Shown here piece after piece: positions 54,192 through 63,985 of a stretch of 64,000 bases of DNA. Origin of the DNA: Dyadobacter sp. CY323 (lineage in GTDB: Bacteria; Bacteroidota; Bacteroidia; Cytophagales; Spirosomataceae); contig NZ_JAJUXH010000024.1 in NCBI RefSeq assembly GCF_021390245.1, positions 1 through 64,000 of the forward strand. The letters are read 5' to 3'. The notes under the pieces were generated by a model. It was not told the DNA's origin and searched no databases. It saw only the letters and a program-made list of their open reading frames with translations. The position numbers were made by a program, and so were the translations under genes. Position 1 is the stretch's first letter. Each line of letters opens with the position of its first letter.

Positions 54192-56009
54192 ATGAAAGTT
54201 GCTATAAACTACTTTAAAATCATAGGTATGGGCATTTTGATGCTTGTACTGCCAGTATCCTGCGATACGGACGAATTTCTGGAAAACGCCAACAAGGCTA
54301 ATCTTACCGACCAAACGCAGTGGGAGTCTGAAACAAATGCCGATGTGTTTCTCAACGATGTATACAGTGAAATCCCGAATAAGCTGAACCAGACGGAGAC
54401 ACTCGACTATTTTACGGATGACTACAACATCAGTCACTATTATACTGCCTCAAACTGGCGCCAGGGCGTTACACAAATTCCGTCCAGCAGCACAGATACT
54501 CCGTGGGGCGGAACGCAGGGGCCGACTTATGGCTATACGTGGCAAAACTTTTTCGTCCGCATCCGGAAATGTAACACGTTCATTCAGAAACTGACAGAAA
54601 ATAAAGCCAATTTTTCCGAGGCGTATTATAACAAACGGATTGATGAGGCCCGGTTTTTGCGCGCATTCTTTTACAGCGAATTTTTTGTTCACGTCGGCGG
54701 TCTCCCGATCCTGACAGTTCCATTGGACAGAAATACAATGAGCCCGGAAGAGCTTTTGCAACCGAGGAAAACATTTCAGGAGACATTCGATTTCATTGTT
54801 ACCGAACTGGATCAGGTTGTGAAGAATGGTTTTCTTGCAGTGAAATACAGTGTGTCTGACAAAGATGCAGGCCGGGCAACGCTGGGATCCGCATTGGCTG
54901 TAAAAGGCTGGATCGAGCTTTTTGGGGCGAGTCCGTTGTTCAACACGGCAACGCCATACCTGTCCGATCCCGGCAAGTTTGTCCATTTCGGGACCAACGA
55001 TCCGGCACGCTGGGCGAAAGCTGCTGCGACGAATAAAGAATTTATCGACAAATATGGCAATGGCCAGAAATACAACTTGTTTGCTGACCTCAAAAACATT
55101 TTCCGTGTCAGTAACGAGTACAACTCCGAGGTGATCTGGGACCGTCAGGTGGTTGCGAATGTGGGAGGCATGGGTTCGAGCTATGAGCAGCGCGGCGGGC
55201 CTACGTATGTTTTGGGAGAATACCGGTCGTGGGGAAATTACAATCCCACACAGGAATTGGTGGACCAGTTTGCCATGGCCAATGGAAAGCCGATCACCGA
55301 CCCGGCTTCGGGATATAATCCTCAAAAGCCTTATTTAAACCGTGAAAAAAGGTTTTATGACGCCATCGTGCACGACGGAGCAGTGTATAAACTGGACTGG
55401 ATGCCACGCGCAGATACCATTTATACCCGCATCGATCTCACCTACCCAAACCCGGACCGGACCAACCAGATTGATCTTGCCGGAAAGACCGATGTGGGCG
55501 ATTCGGGATATTATCAGAAAAAACGCCTGAACCCCGACGCGGCACCCGGCGGCGATGCGAGTGGCCAGAACTACATCTTTTTCCGGTATGCCGAAATCCT
55601 GCTGAATTTTGCGGAAGCCCAAAACGAGGCCAGCGGTCCGGATGCATCGGTATATGACGCCATTAACAAAGTACGTGCGCGTTCCGAGCTGCCTGCATTA
55701 CCTGCCGGCCTTTCCAAAGATGCGATGAGAACCGCCATTGCGAGGGAAAGAAGGGTTGAATTGTGTTTTGAAGACAAACGTTTCCTGGACAACAAGCGCC
55801 TGGCGACTGCGGCTGCCGTGATGAGCAAGCCCCGGCATAACATGGTGATCCGCAACTCGGTACCAGCCAACAACTCAGGCGTTTGGGTCTACACAGTTGA
55901 GCAGGAGAAAAAATACAATGTAAAGTTTGAGCCGAAACAGTATATGAGCCCCATTCCTCAAAATGTACTGGATCAGAACCCGGGTATTAAACAAAACCCA
56001 GGCTATTAA
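54192..56009 (+). CDS. SusD/RagB-type surface lipoprotein, xylan locus (pair 5)
   Basis: 605 residues, longer than the other SusD proteins here. Lipobox Cys at residue 24 (PVSCDTD). SusD signatures: DEARFLRAFFYSEFFVHVGG, AGRATLGSALAVKGWIELFG, YIFFRYAEILLNFAEAQNEA and RERRVELCFEDKRFLDNKRL, ending NPGY. It should bind xylan fragments at the surface and close over SusC. It follows SusC by 19 bp. A GC-rich hairpin after the stop (56024-56055) may end this transcript. Confidence 0.95.
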   Translation: MKVAINYFKIIGMGILMLVLPVSCDTDEFLENANKANLTDQTQWESETNADVFLNDVYSEIPNKLNQTETLDYFTDDYNISHYYTASNWRQGVTQIPSSSTDTPWGGTQGPTYGYTWQNFFVRIRKCNTFIQKLTENKANFSEAYYNKRIDEARFLRAFFYSEFFVHVGGLPILTVPLDRNTMSPEELLQPRKTFQETFDFIVTELDQVVKNGFLAVKYSVSDKDAGRATLGSALAVKGWIELFGASPLFNTATPYLSDPGKFVHFGTNDPARWAKAAATNKEFIDKYGNGQKYNLFADLKNIFRVSNEYNSEVIWDRQVVANVGGMGSSYEQRGGPTYVLGEYRSWGNYNPTQELVDQFAMANGKPITDPASGYNPQKPYLNREKRFYDAIVHDGAVYKLDWMPRADTIYTRIDLTYPNPDRTNQIDLAGKTDVGDSGYYQKKRLNPDAAPGGDASGQNYIFFRYAEILLNFAEAQNEASGPDASVYDAINKVRARSELPALPAGLSKDAMRTAIARERRVELCFEDKRFLDNKRLATAAAVMSKPRHNMVIRNSVPANNSGVWVYTVEQEKKYNVKFEPKQYMSPIPQNVLDQNPGIKQNPGY

Positions 56010-56023
56010 TCCATGCGGACCAA

Positions 56024-56055
56024 CCGGAAGCTTGCCTTTTCTGGCAGGTTTCCGG
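56024..56055 (+). terminator. Possible terminator between susD and HTCS gene
   Basis: CCGGAAGCTTGCC (56024-56036), loop TTTTCT, GGCAGGTTTCCGG (56043-56055): 13-bp stem including two G-T pairs, 15 bp after the susD stop. The T-run afterwards is poor (CTTGTCC), so termination may be partial. Confidence 0.5.
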
Positions 56056-56111
56056 CTTGTCCGATAACTGTACTGCGCCGGTTATTTCGGTTACAACAGT
56101 GAGTTAATTCA

Positions 56112-59100
56112 ATGCGCTGCCTTTATCAGATGGTAGTAAAAATGCAGACTATTTTTCAGGCAGGTATGGGGCAAAACGGGTACACGTCATTTATAAAAAG
56201 CAAAAAAGTCTTTGTAAATCGGGGAGTACAGATGCTGATTGTGTGGCTGTGTTTCCTGTCTTCTGCAATGGGACAATCTGCGAAGCTTTTCAGCGTAGAA
56301 AATGGCTTGTCCAGTAGTATGGTCACCGATATTCATCAGGATCGGAGCGGTTTTATATGGGTTTCCACAGAAGATGGGCTGAACCGGTTTGACGGGATCA
56401 AATTTACAACATACCGGCAGGCCAATGGCGACAGTACGGGTGTATCGAGCAACCTGATCCATGTGTTGTTTGAGGATAAATCGGGAAGAATGTACACCGG
56501 TTCCATCAATGGCCTGCAATACTACGATCAGGCGACGGATTCTTTCCGGACCATCCCCATTATGATCCATGGAAGCAGCGTTGCGAATGTTCGGGTACTG
56601 ACGATCTGCCAGCGAAAAAACGGCGATATCTTGATAGGCACGTCCGGGCACGGAATATTCAGGCTCGAAAAAAACGGTTCTCGGCTTTATGCTAAAAAAT
56701 CAGCCATCAAGACGCCGAGTAATATGATCATCAAATTATTCGAAGACAACGACGGTAATCTTTGGGTATCGACAGAGGATCGGGGCCTGCACCGGTTTGA
56801 CGATGCATCTTTAACATCACGCAAATCTTACTTTCATTCAAAAAAGATTCAGAACAACATCGTTACCAACCTTTGCCAGGACAAATACGGCCGCATCTTT
56901 GCCGGTAATATGGTGAGTGGATTATACCAGTATAGCCCCACAAATGACGGTTTTTTGCCCATTCCCAACAATGAACCCGGCAATCTCCGGATCGCCGATC
57001 TGGCAGTAAATGACAACGGACAGATACTGATCGGTACGAGTGGGGCAGGAATGAAATACTTCGATTCCGGTTCGGGAAAAATCGTCAATCTGAATCCCAA
57101 CGTAAACAGTTTTGACTTTACAAAATCGAAGGTGTATTCCATTTTCCAGGATAAATCCGGGAATACCTGGCTGGGTATCTTTCAAAAGGGTTTGCTGCTC
57201 CTCGGAGTGAATACAAACCGGTTTGGCTACATGGGTTATAAATCTGCGAGTAACAATTCCATTGGTTCCAGTACGGTGAGGGCATTGTTTGAAGATAGTA
57301 ACAGCACGATGTGGGTGGGGACGGACAACGATGGTTTGTACGCATTACCTTGCGGGGATAAGTTGAGTATCCATTATCCGCATACCAAAGACCAGGCTTC
57401 TGCGCCCGAAAATGTGATGACGGTTTTTGAGGATTCGGATAAAAATCTGTGGATCGGATCTTACCTGAGCGGATTGTCGAAACTGGACCGCAAAACCGGA
57501 AGGTTCGCCTATTCTGACAAGTTGGTAGACAAGAACGGCGACAATGTTCAGCGGGTTTTCGACATCAAGGAAGATTCAAAGAAAAGACTTTGGATCGCCA
57601 CCATGGGATCCGGTATTTTTCGCATGGACCTTTCCTCAGGAACTGTCGAACACTTCGATGCATTGAATGAAAGGCTGAGCCAGCCGCGCGATAACGTGCT
57701 TCCTAACAGCTGGGTGAATTGCCTGTTGGTTTCAAAAGACAATAAGTTGTTCATAGGCACTTTTAATGGACTTGCGTGTCTGGACCCGGATACGAAAAGC
57801 TTTGTCTCGACATTCGGAGTGAACAGCCTGCTGAGAGGCGTGGCGATCTATTCATTGTTTGACGACAACAAAGGCAATTTGTGGGCGGGGACTTCGCAGG
57901 GGTTGAAAAAAATCGTTCGGTCGACGAAAGAGATCACTTCGTTTGACATTGAGCATGGCCTGCCGAGCAGCTATGTGGGCGCGGTGCGCGGCGACCGGGC
58001 CGGAAATTTATGGTTGAGTACAAACCGCGGTTTGTCGAAGATGGATTTGGAGACCAGCACCTTTATCAACTTTTATTCTGCGGACGGGTTACAGGGAAAT
58101 GAATTCAGCCAGGGTGTTTCGATGGTCACCCGGAATGGAGAGTTTTACTTTGGCGGGATCAATGGGATTACCTTTTTCAAACCGGAAGAAATACGCGTTT
58201 CCAACAAGCGTCCGGCAGTTCGGATCGTAGATCTTTACATTCATGATAAAACTGTAAAAAAAGGCATGAAATCGGGCGGTTACATGATCGTGGACACCAC
58301 GGTGAGCAATGCAAAGGAATTTCATCTGGCCCATCACGACAATTCGTTCAGTCTCGAATTTTCAACGATGGATTTCGTGGATGCGGAGCGGGTTACCTAT
58401 ATGTATGCCATCAATGATAACGAATGGGCGGCACTCCGGCCGGGCACAAACCGGTTGACTTTCGATAATCTGGCTACGGGCAAATACCAGTTCCGGCTGA
58501 AAGCAAAAGCCAACCAAACAGATTCTGAGGAAAACCGGGTGACCATTATCATACATCCGGTCTGGTACTTTTCCGCCTGGGCATGGTTGTCATATGCCTT
58601 CATAACGCTTTTCGCCGCCGCTTACTTTTTTAAAACCATGAAAAACAGGCGATTGGCCAAGCAGGAAATGCTGGTACACCTGCGGCGTGAAGAAGTGAAT
58701 GAGGCCAAGCTGCAGTTTTTCATCAACATTGCGCACGAAATCCGCACCCCGCTGACACTGGTGGTAAGTCCGCTTCAAAAATTGATGAACCTGGACTACA
58801 ATGCGGAGCGCATGCATTTGTACGAGATCATGGGTCGGAACACCAAACGTATATTAGACCTCGTTAACCAGCTGATGGACATCCGGAAGATTGAAAAAGG
58901 GCTGATGTCGCTGGAATTTTCGAATGTGGAAATGGTGGATTTTATTAAAGAAATCTGTTTGTTGTTTGAGGAACAGATCAATACAAAACAGATTGAATTT
59001 GTAATCGACGCTCCGGAGGAAAAGATCTATGCGAACATTGATCCTCTCAATTTCGATAAAGTGCTGATCAATGTGCTTTCCAATGCATTTAAGTTCACAC

Positions 59101-60272
59101 CAAAAGGCGGAAAAATCCGGATAGCACTGGCGATTAAACATTCCGATGTGAAGGATGGCCGACCGGAATTGACCATCGCCGTTGAAGACTCGGGACCCTT
59201 TATTAACCAAAACGAAACGGAACGGATATTCGAATGTTTTTACCAATCGGAAGATCACCGCGACTATAACCGGCACGGAACGGGCATTGGCCTGCATCTG
59301 GTGAAACAACTGGTAGAGTTGCATGGCGGCAAGATCCGGGCAGAAAACAGGCCAGAAATGGGATGTTGCTTTGTTATAGTAATGCCCGTGGAAAGTGTAA
59401 TTGCGGATCAGGAACATCCAGTTCACCCGCGCATTACGGCACCCGACATGTTATTGGAATCTGCATTGGGGGATGGTTTCAAAATCAAGCAGAAGAAAAA
59501 ATTGAAACGATTGGTTATTGTGGATGACGATACCGAAATCTGCGATTATTTAACTGATGAAATGTCCGGTGAATTCGCGGTTTTCGCATATGCCAATGGC
59601 GAAGAAGCGTATAAAGCCATATTAAAGGAAGCTCCCGATCTGGTCGTGAGCGATGTGATGATGCCGGTCATGGATGGAATGACGCTTTGCAAAAAGTTGA
59701 AAGCGAACCCATTGGTTAACCATATCCCCATTATTTTGCTGACTGCGAAAACAGCAGAATCAACGAACGCAGAAGGGCTGGAAATAGGTGCGGATGCCTA
59801 CATTACCAAACCTTTTAATGTAGAGATACTCGTTAAAACCATTAAAGGTTTGATTAAAAACAGACAGATCCTGAAAAACAATGAGAACGAGCAGCAGTAC
59901 CAGGAGGAGTTTATTTCCAAGGTAAATATCAAAGCTTCGGAAGAAAAGCTGCTGGAAAAAGTACATTTATTGATCGATAAAAATCTGGCAAACCCGGAGC
60001 TGAGTGTGGAAATGATCTCGGATGAAATCGGCATCAGTCGGGTGCATTTACATCGAAAACTCAAAGAACTCACGAACCTGACGACCCGTGACCTGATCCG
60101 CAACATCAGGCTGAAACAGGCCGCGGAACTGATGACCGTAAAAGGATTGACCGTTTCAGAAGTCGCTTTTGCAGTTGGATTTGCCAATGTAAACAGCTTT
60201 TCAATTGCATTTAAAGCATTATACGGGGTATCGCCAACGATGTACGCGGAACAACACCTGGAAAAAGCTTAA
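56112..60272 (+). CDS. Hybrid two-component sensor/regulator (HTCS)
   Basis: Up to 1386 residues; ATGs at residue 11 (56142), 19 or 40 could be the true start, the last leaving a signal-anchor LIVWLCFLSSAMGQ. Periplasmic sensor of Reg_prop propeller repeats (about 50-730, e.g. HQDRSGFIWVSTEDGLNRFD), a Y_Y_Y domain (about 745-820), a membrane segment (about 825-845), HisKA with phospho-acceptor H875 in NIAHEIRTPL, HATPase with N-box LINVLSNAFKFTP and G2 GTGIGL, receiver with D1181 in VVSDVMMPVMDG, and an AraC-type DNA-binding domain to the end. The G1 box reads DSGPFI, not DxGxGI. Numbers count from 56112. It should sense xylo-oligosaccharides and activate the locus. Confidence 0.95.
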   Translation: MRCLYQMVVKMQTIFQAGMGQNGYTSFIKSKKVFVNRGVQMLIVWLCFLSSAMGQSAKLFSVENGLSSSMVTDIHQDRSGFIWVSTEDGLNRFDGIKFTTYRQANGDSTGVSSNLIHVLFEDKSGRMYTGSINGLQYYDQATDSFRTIPIMIHGSSVANVRVLTICQRKNGDILIGTSGHGIFRLEKNGSRLYAKKSAIKTPSNMIIKLFEDNDGNLWVSTEDRGLHRFDDASLTSRKSYFHSKKIQNNIVTNLCQDKYGRIFAGNMVSGLYQYSPTNDGFLPIPNNEPGNLRIADLAVNDNGQILIGTSGAGMKYFDSGSGKIVNLNPNVNSFDFTKSKVYSIFQDKSGNTWLGIFQKGLLLLGVNTNRFGYMGYKSASNNSIGSSTVRALFEDSNSTMWVGTDNDGLYALPCGDKLSIHYPHTKDQASAPENVMTVFEDSDKNLWIGSYLSGLSKLDRKTGRFAYSDKLVDKNGDNVQRVFDIKEDSKKRLWIATMGSGIFRMDLSSGTVEHFDALNERLSQPRDNVLPNSWVNCLLVSKDNKLFIGTFNGLACLDPDTKSFVSTFGVNSLLRGVAIYSLFDDNKGNLWAGTSQGLKKIVRSTKEITSFDIEHGLPSSYVGAVRGDRAGNLWLSTNRGLSKMDLETSTFINFYSADGLQGNEFSQGVSMVTRNGEFYFGGINGITFFKPEEIRVSNKRPAVRIVDLYIHDKTVKKGMKSGGYMIVDTTVSNAKEFHLAHHDNSFSLEFSTMDFVDAERVTYMYAINDNEWAALRPGTNRLTFDNLATGKYQFRLKAKANQTDSEENRVTIIIHPVWYFSAWAWLSYAFITLFAAAYFFKTMKNRRLAKQEMLVHLRREEVNEAKLQFFINIAHEIRTPLTLVVSPLQKLMNLDYNAERMHLYEIMGRNTKRILDLVNQLMDIRKIEKGLMSLEFSNVEMVDFIKEICLLFEEQINTKQIEFVIDAPEEKIYANIDPLNFDKVLINVLSNAFKFTPKGGKIRIALAIKHSDVKDGRPELTIAVEDSGPFINQNETERIFECFYQSEDHRDYNRHGTGIGLHLVKQLVELHGGKIRAENRPEMGCCFVIVMPVESVIADQEHPVHPRITAPDMLLESALGDGFKIKQKKKLKRLVIVDDDTEICDYLTDEMSGEFAVFAYANGEEAYKAILKEAPDLVVSDVMMPVMDGMTLCKKLKANPLVNHIPIILLTAKTAESTNAEGLEIGADAYITKPFNVEILVKTIKGLIKNRQILKNNENEQQYQEEFISKVNIKASEEKLLEKVHLLIDKNLANPELSVEMISDEIGISRVHLHRKLKELTNLTTRDLIRNIRLKQAAELMTVKGLTVSEVAFAVGFANVNSFSIAFKALYGVSPTMYAEQHLEKA

Positions 60273-60313
60273 TCCTCAACTAAATCATTTATTAAATTTT
60301 TCAACTCAAAAAA

Positions 60314-62248
60314 ATGGCAAGATTATTACTTTTTGCAATGAGCATGATTTTGGTCGTAGCGGCTGCCCACGCCCAGAATATATTAATGGAAATGCCAAAG
60401 GAGTTTGATTCCGCGCGGGAAGGAACCGTTGCCGGCAAGATAGACTCTATCCAGTACCAGTCCACGACGGTGGGCAATCCGAGGAAAGCATTGGTTTATA
60501 CTCCGCCGGGATACTCGAAAAAGAAAAAATACCCGGTACTGTACCTGTTGCACGGCATCGGAGGGGATGAAAAGGAATGGCTGAAAGGAGGAAACCCGCA
60601 ACGCATTCTCGACAACCTGTACGCTGAAAAGAAGATTGAGCCGATGATCGTGGTGATGCCAAATGGCCGGGCGATGAAGGATGACCGTGCTACCGGGAAT
60701 ATCATGGCGCCGGATAAAGTGGCCGCATTTGCAACCTTCGAAAAAGACCTGCTCACCGATCTCATTCCTTTCATTGAAAAGAAATATGCAGTACTCAGCG
60801 ACCGGGAGCATCGTGCGATCGCCGGTCTTTCGATGGGTGGCGGCCAGTCACTCAACTTTGGGTTGGGTAATCTGGATAAATTTGCCTGGGTAGGAGGGTT
60901 TTCCTCTGCTCCTAATACTAAAAAGCCCGAGGAGCTGGTACCGAATCCGCAGGACGCAAAAAAGAAACTGAAACTGCTTTGGATCTCTTGCGGGGACAAT
61001 GACAGGCTCATTTCATTCAGCCAGCGCACGCACGATTATTTGTTTGAGCATAGCGTGCCGCATGTGTATTACATTGAGCCGGGTGTTCATGATTTTAAGG
61101 TTTGGAAAAATGGTCTGTACATGTTTTCACAGTTCTTATTCAAACCGGTCGATGTGGCTGCTTTGCCTAAATATACGGTATTGGGGACACCGTCTGCAAC
61201 TAATATCCGGTCCGCACAATACCCGCAGGTTTTGCCCGATAATCGTGTGGTGTTCCGGGTAAAAGCGCCGCAGGCGCAAAAGGTGCAGATTGATCTTGGT
61301 AAAAAGTATGATATGATAAAAGACACGACGGGCTTCTGGTCGGTGACGACGGATTCAATCGGGGAGGGCTTCCATTACTACTCCTTGCTGATCGATAACG
61401 TGGCGTTGGCGGACCCGGCCAGCGAAACTTTTTACGGCATGGGACGCATGGCCAGCGGGATCGAAATCCCTTTTCGCGGCGGCGGTTATTATGCGATGCG
61501 CGACGTGCCGCACGGAGATATCCGCATTAAACGCTACCTGTCCAAAGCCAGCAACACCTGGCGCGAAATGTATGTGTACACACCACCGGGGTACGACGCT
61601 TCTACCCAAAAATTTCCGGTACTTTACCTGTTGCATGGAGGCGGTGAAGATCAGCGCGGCTGGGCCACGCAGGGAAAAACCAATTTGATCCTGGATAACC
61701 TGATCGCCGAAGGTAAAGCGAAACCCATGCTGGTGGTGATGCTGGACGGAAATCAGGGAAGTCCGATGGGCCCGGGCAGCATGGCAACAGCCGGTGACGG
61801 ATTCCTGAAATTATTCGAAAACGAACTGAAACTGGGCGCAATCCCATTCGTTGAAAGCAGTTTCCGCGTGCAGGCCGATGCGGCAAACCGGGCTCTCGCA
61901 GGTCTATCGATGGGTGGAATACAGACTTTGTATGCGGGTGTTAAAAACACAGACCTGTTTTCGTCGCTGGGCGTGTTCAGCTCGGGGTGGTTTGCCAACA
62001 ATGCCACCTTATCAGGCCCGCATTATGAATTCGCCAAAGCCAATTCGGCTACTATTAATACCAATCTGAAAAATTTTTGGATCTCCATGGGCGGGGAGCA
62101 GGATATCGCTTACAAAAACTGCAAGATCATGCTTTCCAAATACGATGAGCTGGGTATCAAGTACCAGTACAGCGAATATCCCGGCGGGCACACCTGGCCG
62201 GTTTGGCGGCATGATTTGTTTGGGTTCTCGCAGCTTTTGTTCAAATAA
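60314..62248 (+). CDS. Secreted tandem CE1-type esterase (feruloyl/acetyl esterase)
   Basis: 644 residues, signal peptide 1-21 (AAAHAQN). Two esterase-D/CE1 alpha/beta-hydrolase domains flank a beta-sandwich. Domain 1 (about 45-275): LYLLHGIGGDEKEWL, nucleophile S173 in GLSMGGG, acid Asp in CGDNDRL, His in GVHDFKVW. The middle E-set/CBM48-like segment (about 300-385: NRVVFRVKAPQAQKVQIDLG) precedes domain 2 (about 395-644): LYLLHGGGEDQRGW, S532 in GLSMGGI, Asp in GEQD, His in GGHTWPVW. Both triads look complete. Such enzymes free ferulic or acetic acid from arabinoxylan. It lies 41 bp after the HTCS and 32 bp before the GH10 start. Which ester each domain cleaves is not visible. Confidence 0.92.
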   Translation: MARLLLFAMSMILVVAAAHAQNILMEMPKEFDSAREGTVAGKIDSIQYQSTTVGNPRKALVYTPPGYSKKKKYPVLYLLHGIGGDEKEWLKGGNPQRILDNLYAEKKIEPMIVVMPNGRAMKDDRATGNIMAPDKVAAFATFEKDLLTDLIPFIEKKYAVLSDREHRAIAGLSMGGGQSLNFGLGNLDKFAWVGGFSSAPNTKKPEELVPNPQDAKKKLKLLWISCGDNDRLISFSQRTHDYLFEHSVPHVYYIEPGVHDFKVWKNGLYMFSQFLFKPVDVAALPKYTVLGTPSATNIRSAQYPQVLPDNRVVFRVKAPQAQKVQIDLGKKYDMIKDTTGFWSVTTDSIGEGFHYYSLLIDNVALADPASETFYGMGRMASGIEIPFRGGGYYAMRDVPHGDIRIKRYLSKASNTWREMYVYTPPGYDASTQKFPVLYLLHGGGEDQRGWATQGKTNLILDNLIAEGKAKPMLVVMLDGNQGSPMGPGSMATAGDGFLKLFENELKLGAIPFVESSFRVQADAANRALAGLSMGGIQTLYAGVKNTDLFSSLGVFSSGWFANNATLSGPHYEFAKANSATINTNLKNFWISMGGEQDIAYKNCKIMLSKYDELGIKYQYSEYPGGHTWPVWRHDLFGFSQLLFK

Positions 62249-62280
62249 TGTTTAGTTAGCTTTTAAATGGATCATTGATC

Positions 62281-63369
62281 ATGAAGAAATCATACGGATT
62301 GTGGGCCTCGTTTTCCAGCATTTACTTTTCTGCTTTTTTGCTGAGTTCGGGCGAGTTGCAGGCACAAAAGACATTAAAGGAAGCTTATAAAAGCTACTTC
62401 CCGATTGGCGTGGCCGTGGCGCCACGGAACCTGACCGGCCCTGAGGCCGATTTGATTATCCAACAGTTCAGCAGCGTAACGCCGGAGAATGCAATGAAAA
62501 TGGGGCCGATCCATCCGGAACCGGACCGTTATGCCTGGCAGGACGGGGATGCCATCGTAGCCTTTGCCCAGAAGAATGGCATGAAGGTACGCGGGCACAC
62601 ATTATGCTGGCACAACCAGACGCCCAAATGGTTTTTTACCGATAATGAGGGAAAACAGGTAACCCGTGAAGTATTGCTCAGCCGTTTGAAACAACATATC
62701 AATGACGTGGTGGGTCGCTACAAAGGAAAGGTATATGCCTGGGACGTTGTGAATGAGGCTGTGCCGGACACCAGTACCAGCATTTATCGCCGGTCAAAAT
62801 TCTATGAAATCATCGGCGAAGATTACATTGAAAAAGCATTTGAATACGCCCACGCCGCCGATCCGAATGCAAAATTGTTCTATAATGACTACAACACGGA
62901 AAGCGCGTCAAAACGGGAAAAGATTTTTCAGTTACTTAAAAAATTGAAAGAAAAGAATGTCCCGGTTCATGGCGTCGGTTTGCAGGGACATTGGTCCATT
63001 TATGAGCCTACGGCGGCGGAAATTGAAGAATCCATCAAGAAATTCGCCAGCCTTGGCCTGGAAGTGCAGATCACCGAACTGGATGTTTCCGTCCACCCCA
63101 AAGAACACGAGCGGCGCGAGCGGAAATCGTCGGATACCGGAGTGTTGACACCCGAAATGACCGCGAAACAAACCGCACAGTACAAGATGCTATTCGATGT
63201 TTTCAGAAAATACAAACAAACGCTCACGAGTGTTACTTTCTGGAATGTTTCGGACAAATCGAGCTGGCTGGATAACTTCCCGGTTCCCGGCCGCAAAGAT
63301 TACCCGCTTCTATTTGACCAAAACTACGCGCCGAAGGAAGCTTTTAAGCAGGTTGTGAATTTTGATTGA
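62281..63369 (+). CDS. GH10 endo-1,4-beta-xylanase
   Basis: 362 residues from the ATG at 62281 (a TTG six bases upstream is in frame). Signal peptide about 1-28 (GELQAQ). A single GH10 (beta/alpha)8 barrel: GVAVAPRNLTGP, SVTPENAMKMGPIHPEP, KVRGHTLCWHNQTPKWFF, acid/base E159 in WDVVNEAVPD, nucleophile E266 in ITELDVSVHP, and the final TFWNVSDKSSWLDNFPVPGR. It hydrolyses internal beta-1,4-xylosidic bonds by a retaining mechanism, probably in the periplasm or at the outer membrane. There is no binding module. It closes the xylan locus; no terminator was seen after it. Confidence 0.96.
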   Translation: MKKSYGLWASFSSIYFSAFLLSSGELQAQKTLKEAYKSYFPIGVAVAPRNLTGPEADLIIQQFSSVTPENAMKMGPIHPEPDRYAWQDGDAIVAFAQKNGMKVRGHTLCWHNQTPKWFFTDNEGKQVTREVLLSRLKQHINDVVGRYKGKVYAWDVVNEAVPDTSTSIYRRSKFYEIIGEDYIEKAFEYAHAADPNAKLFYNDYNTESASKREKIFQLLKKLKEKNVPVHGVGLQGHWSIYEPTAAEIEESIKKFASLGLEVQITELDVSVHPKEHERRERKSSDTGVLTPEMTAKQTAQYKMLFDVFRKYKQTLTSVTFWNVSDKSSWLDNFPVPGRKDYPLLFDQNYAPKEAFKQVVNFD

Positions 63370-63380
63370 AGTTTGACTTA

Positions 63381-63573
63381 TGCCCCGCAGCAAATCTATG
63401 AAGACGGGTAATGAGTTAATGAGATATCGCGTTTGCGCGCCGGATTGCTTTGAAGCGCAACTATGAAAAACGGTGCCGCGCTTGCCGTTGCTCAACCCAA
63501 GTAAGGGTAATGGTGTTTAATCCATTACGGTAGCCACGACACCGTCAATCGGTATAGGCAAAGATAAGAATGT
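63381..63573. repeat. Left copy of duplicated segment, gene body deleted
   Basis: Matches the right copy (63629-63985) at both ends: CCCCGCAGCAAATCTATGAAGACGG on one side (position 63384 on) and the segment with GGTGCCGCGCTTGCCGTTGC, CATTACGGTAGCCACGACAC on the other. The middle of the small gene (about 190 bp) is missing and its ATG has become ATC, so this copy is a non-functional remnant. Confidence 0.75.
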
Positions 63574-63580
63574 CAGGCAT

Positions 63581-63844
63581 TCAACCAGGCTGTATATTTT
63601 GATTAGGGCCTGGCTGAGCAGTTCGTATACCCCGCAGCAAATCCATGAAGACGGTACTTTTATCCAAAACATCTTTTGTCCGCTCCGGGCTTAGTTCCCA
63701 GTTTTCGGTAGGATAGAGATAATGATGAACTAGGTCGATGAAGAAACTCTCCATTTCAGCAGGATCGTATCCTACGCTCGTGAAATGTTGAAGTAACTCG
63801 TCTGGGGAAAATTTGAGAGTGGGTAATGAGCCTGAATGTGACAT
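63581..63844 (-). CDS. Small hypothetical protein
   Basis: 87 residues from the ATG at 63844 (MSHSGSLPTL); the frame is open 11 codons further but that part lies in the sequence shared with the remnant copy, where the start is lost, so the inner start is preferred. No signal peptide or membrane segment. A mostly helical protein with LKFSPDELLQHFTSVGYDPA, MESFFIDLVHHYLY and a DLLRGIRT motif. I do not recognise the family and assign no function. The neighbouring remnant contains a version of the DLLRGI segment, showing that the gene was duplicated. It could be part of a toxin/antitoxin or mobile unit, but there is no direct evidence. Confidence 0.55.
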   Translation of the reverse strand: MSHSGSLPTLKFSPDELLQHFTSVGYDPAEMESFFIDLVHHYLYPTENWELSPERTKDVLDKSTVFMDLLRGIRTAQPGPNQNIQPG

Positions 63845-63985
63845 AGTGTTTGTGTACCGGATTGCTTTGAGGCGCAACTATAAACGGTGCCGCGCTTGCC
63901 GTTGCTCAACCCGGTTTTAGAGGGCAATGGTGCTGTAACCATTACGGTAGCCACGACACCGTCAATTGGTATACGTAGGAAATAT
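63629..63985. repeat. Right copy of duplicated segment, with intact small gene
   Basis: Carries the complete 87-codon gene and its upstream region, which is shared with the left copy. The shared upstream block includes an inverted repeat (AATGG ... CCATT near 63929-63951) next to CATTACGGTAGCCACGACAC. The sequence runs on to the window edge. Confidence 0.75.
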
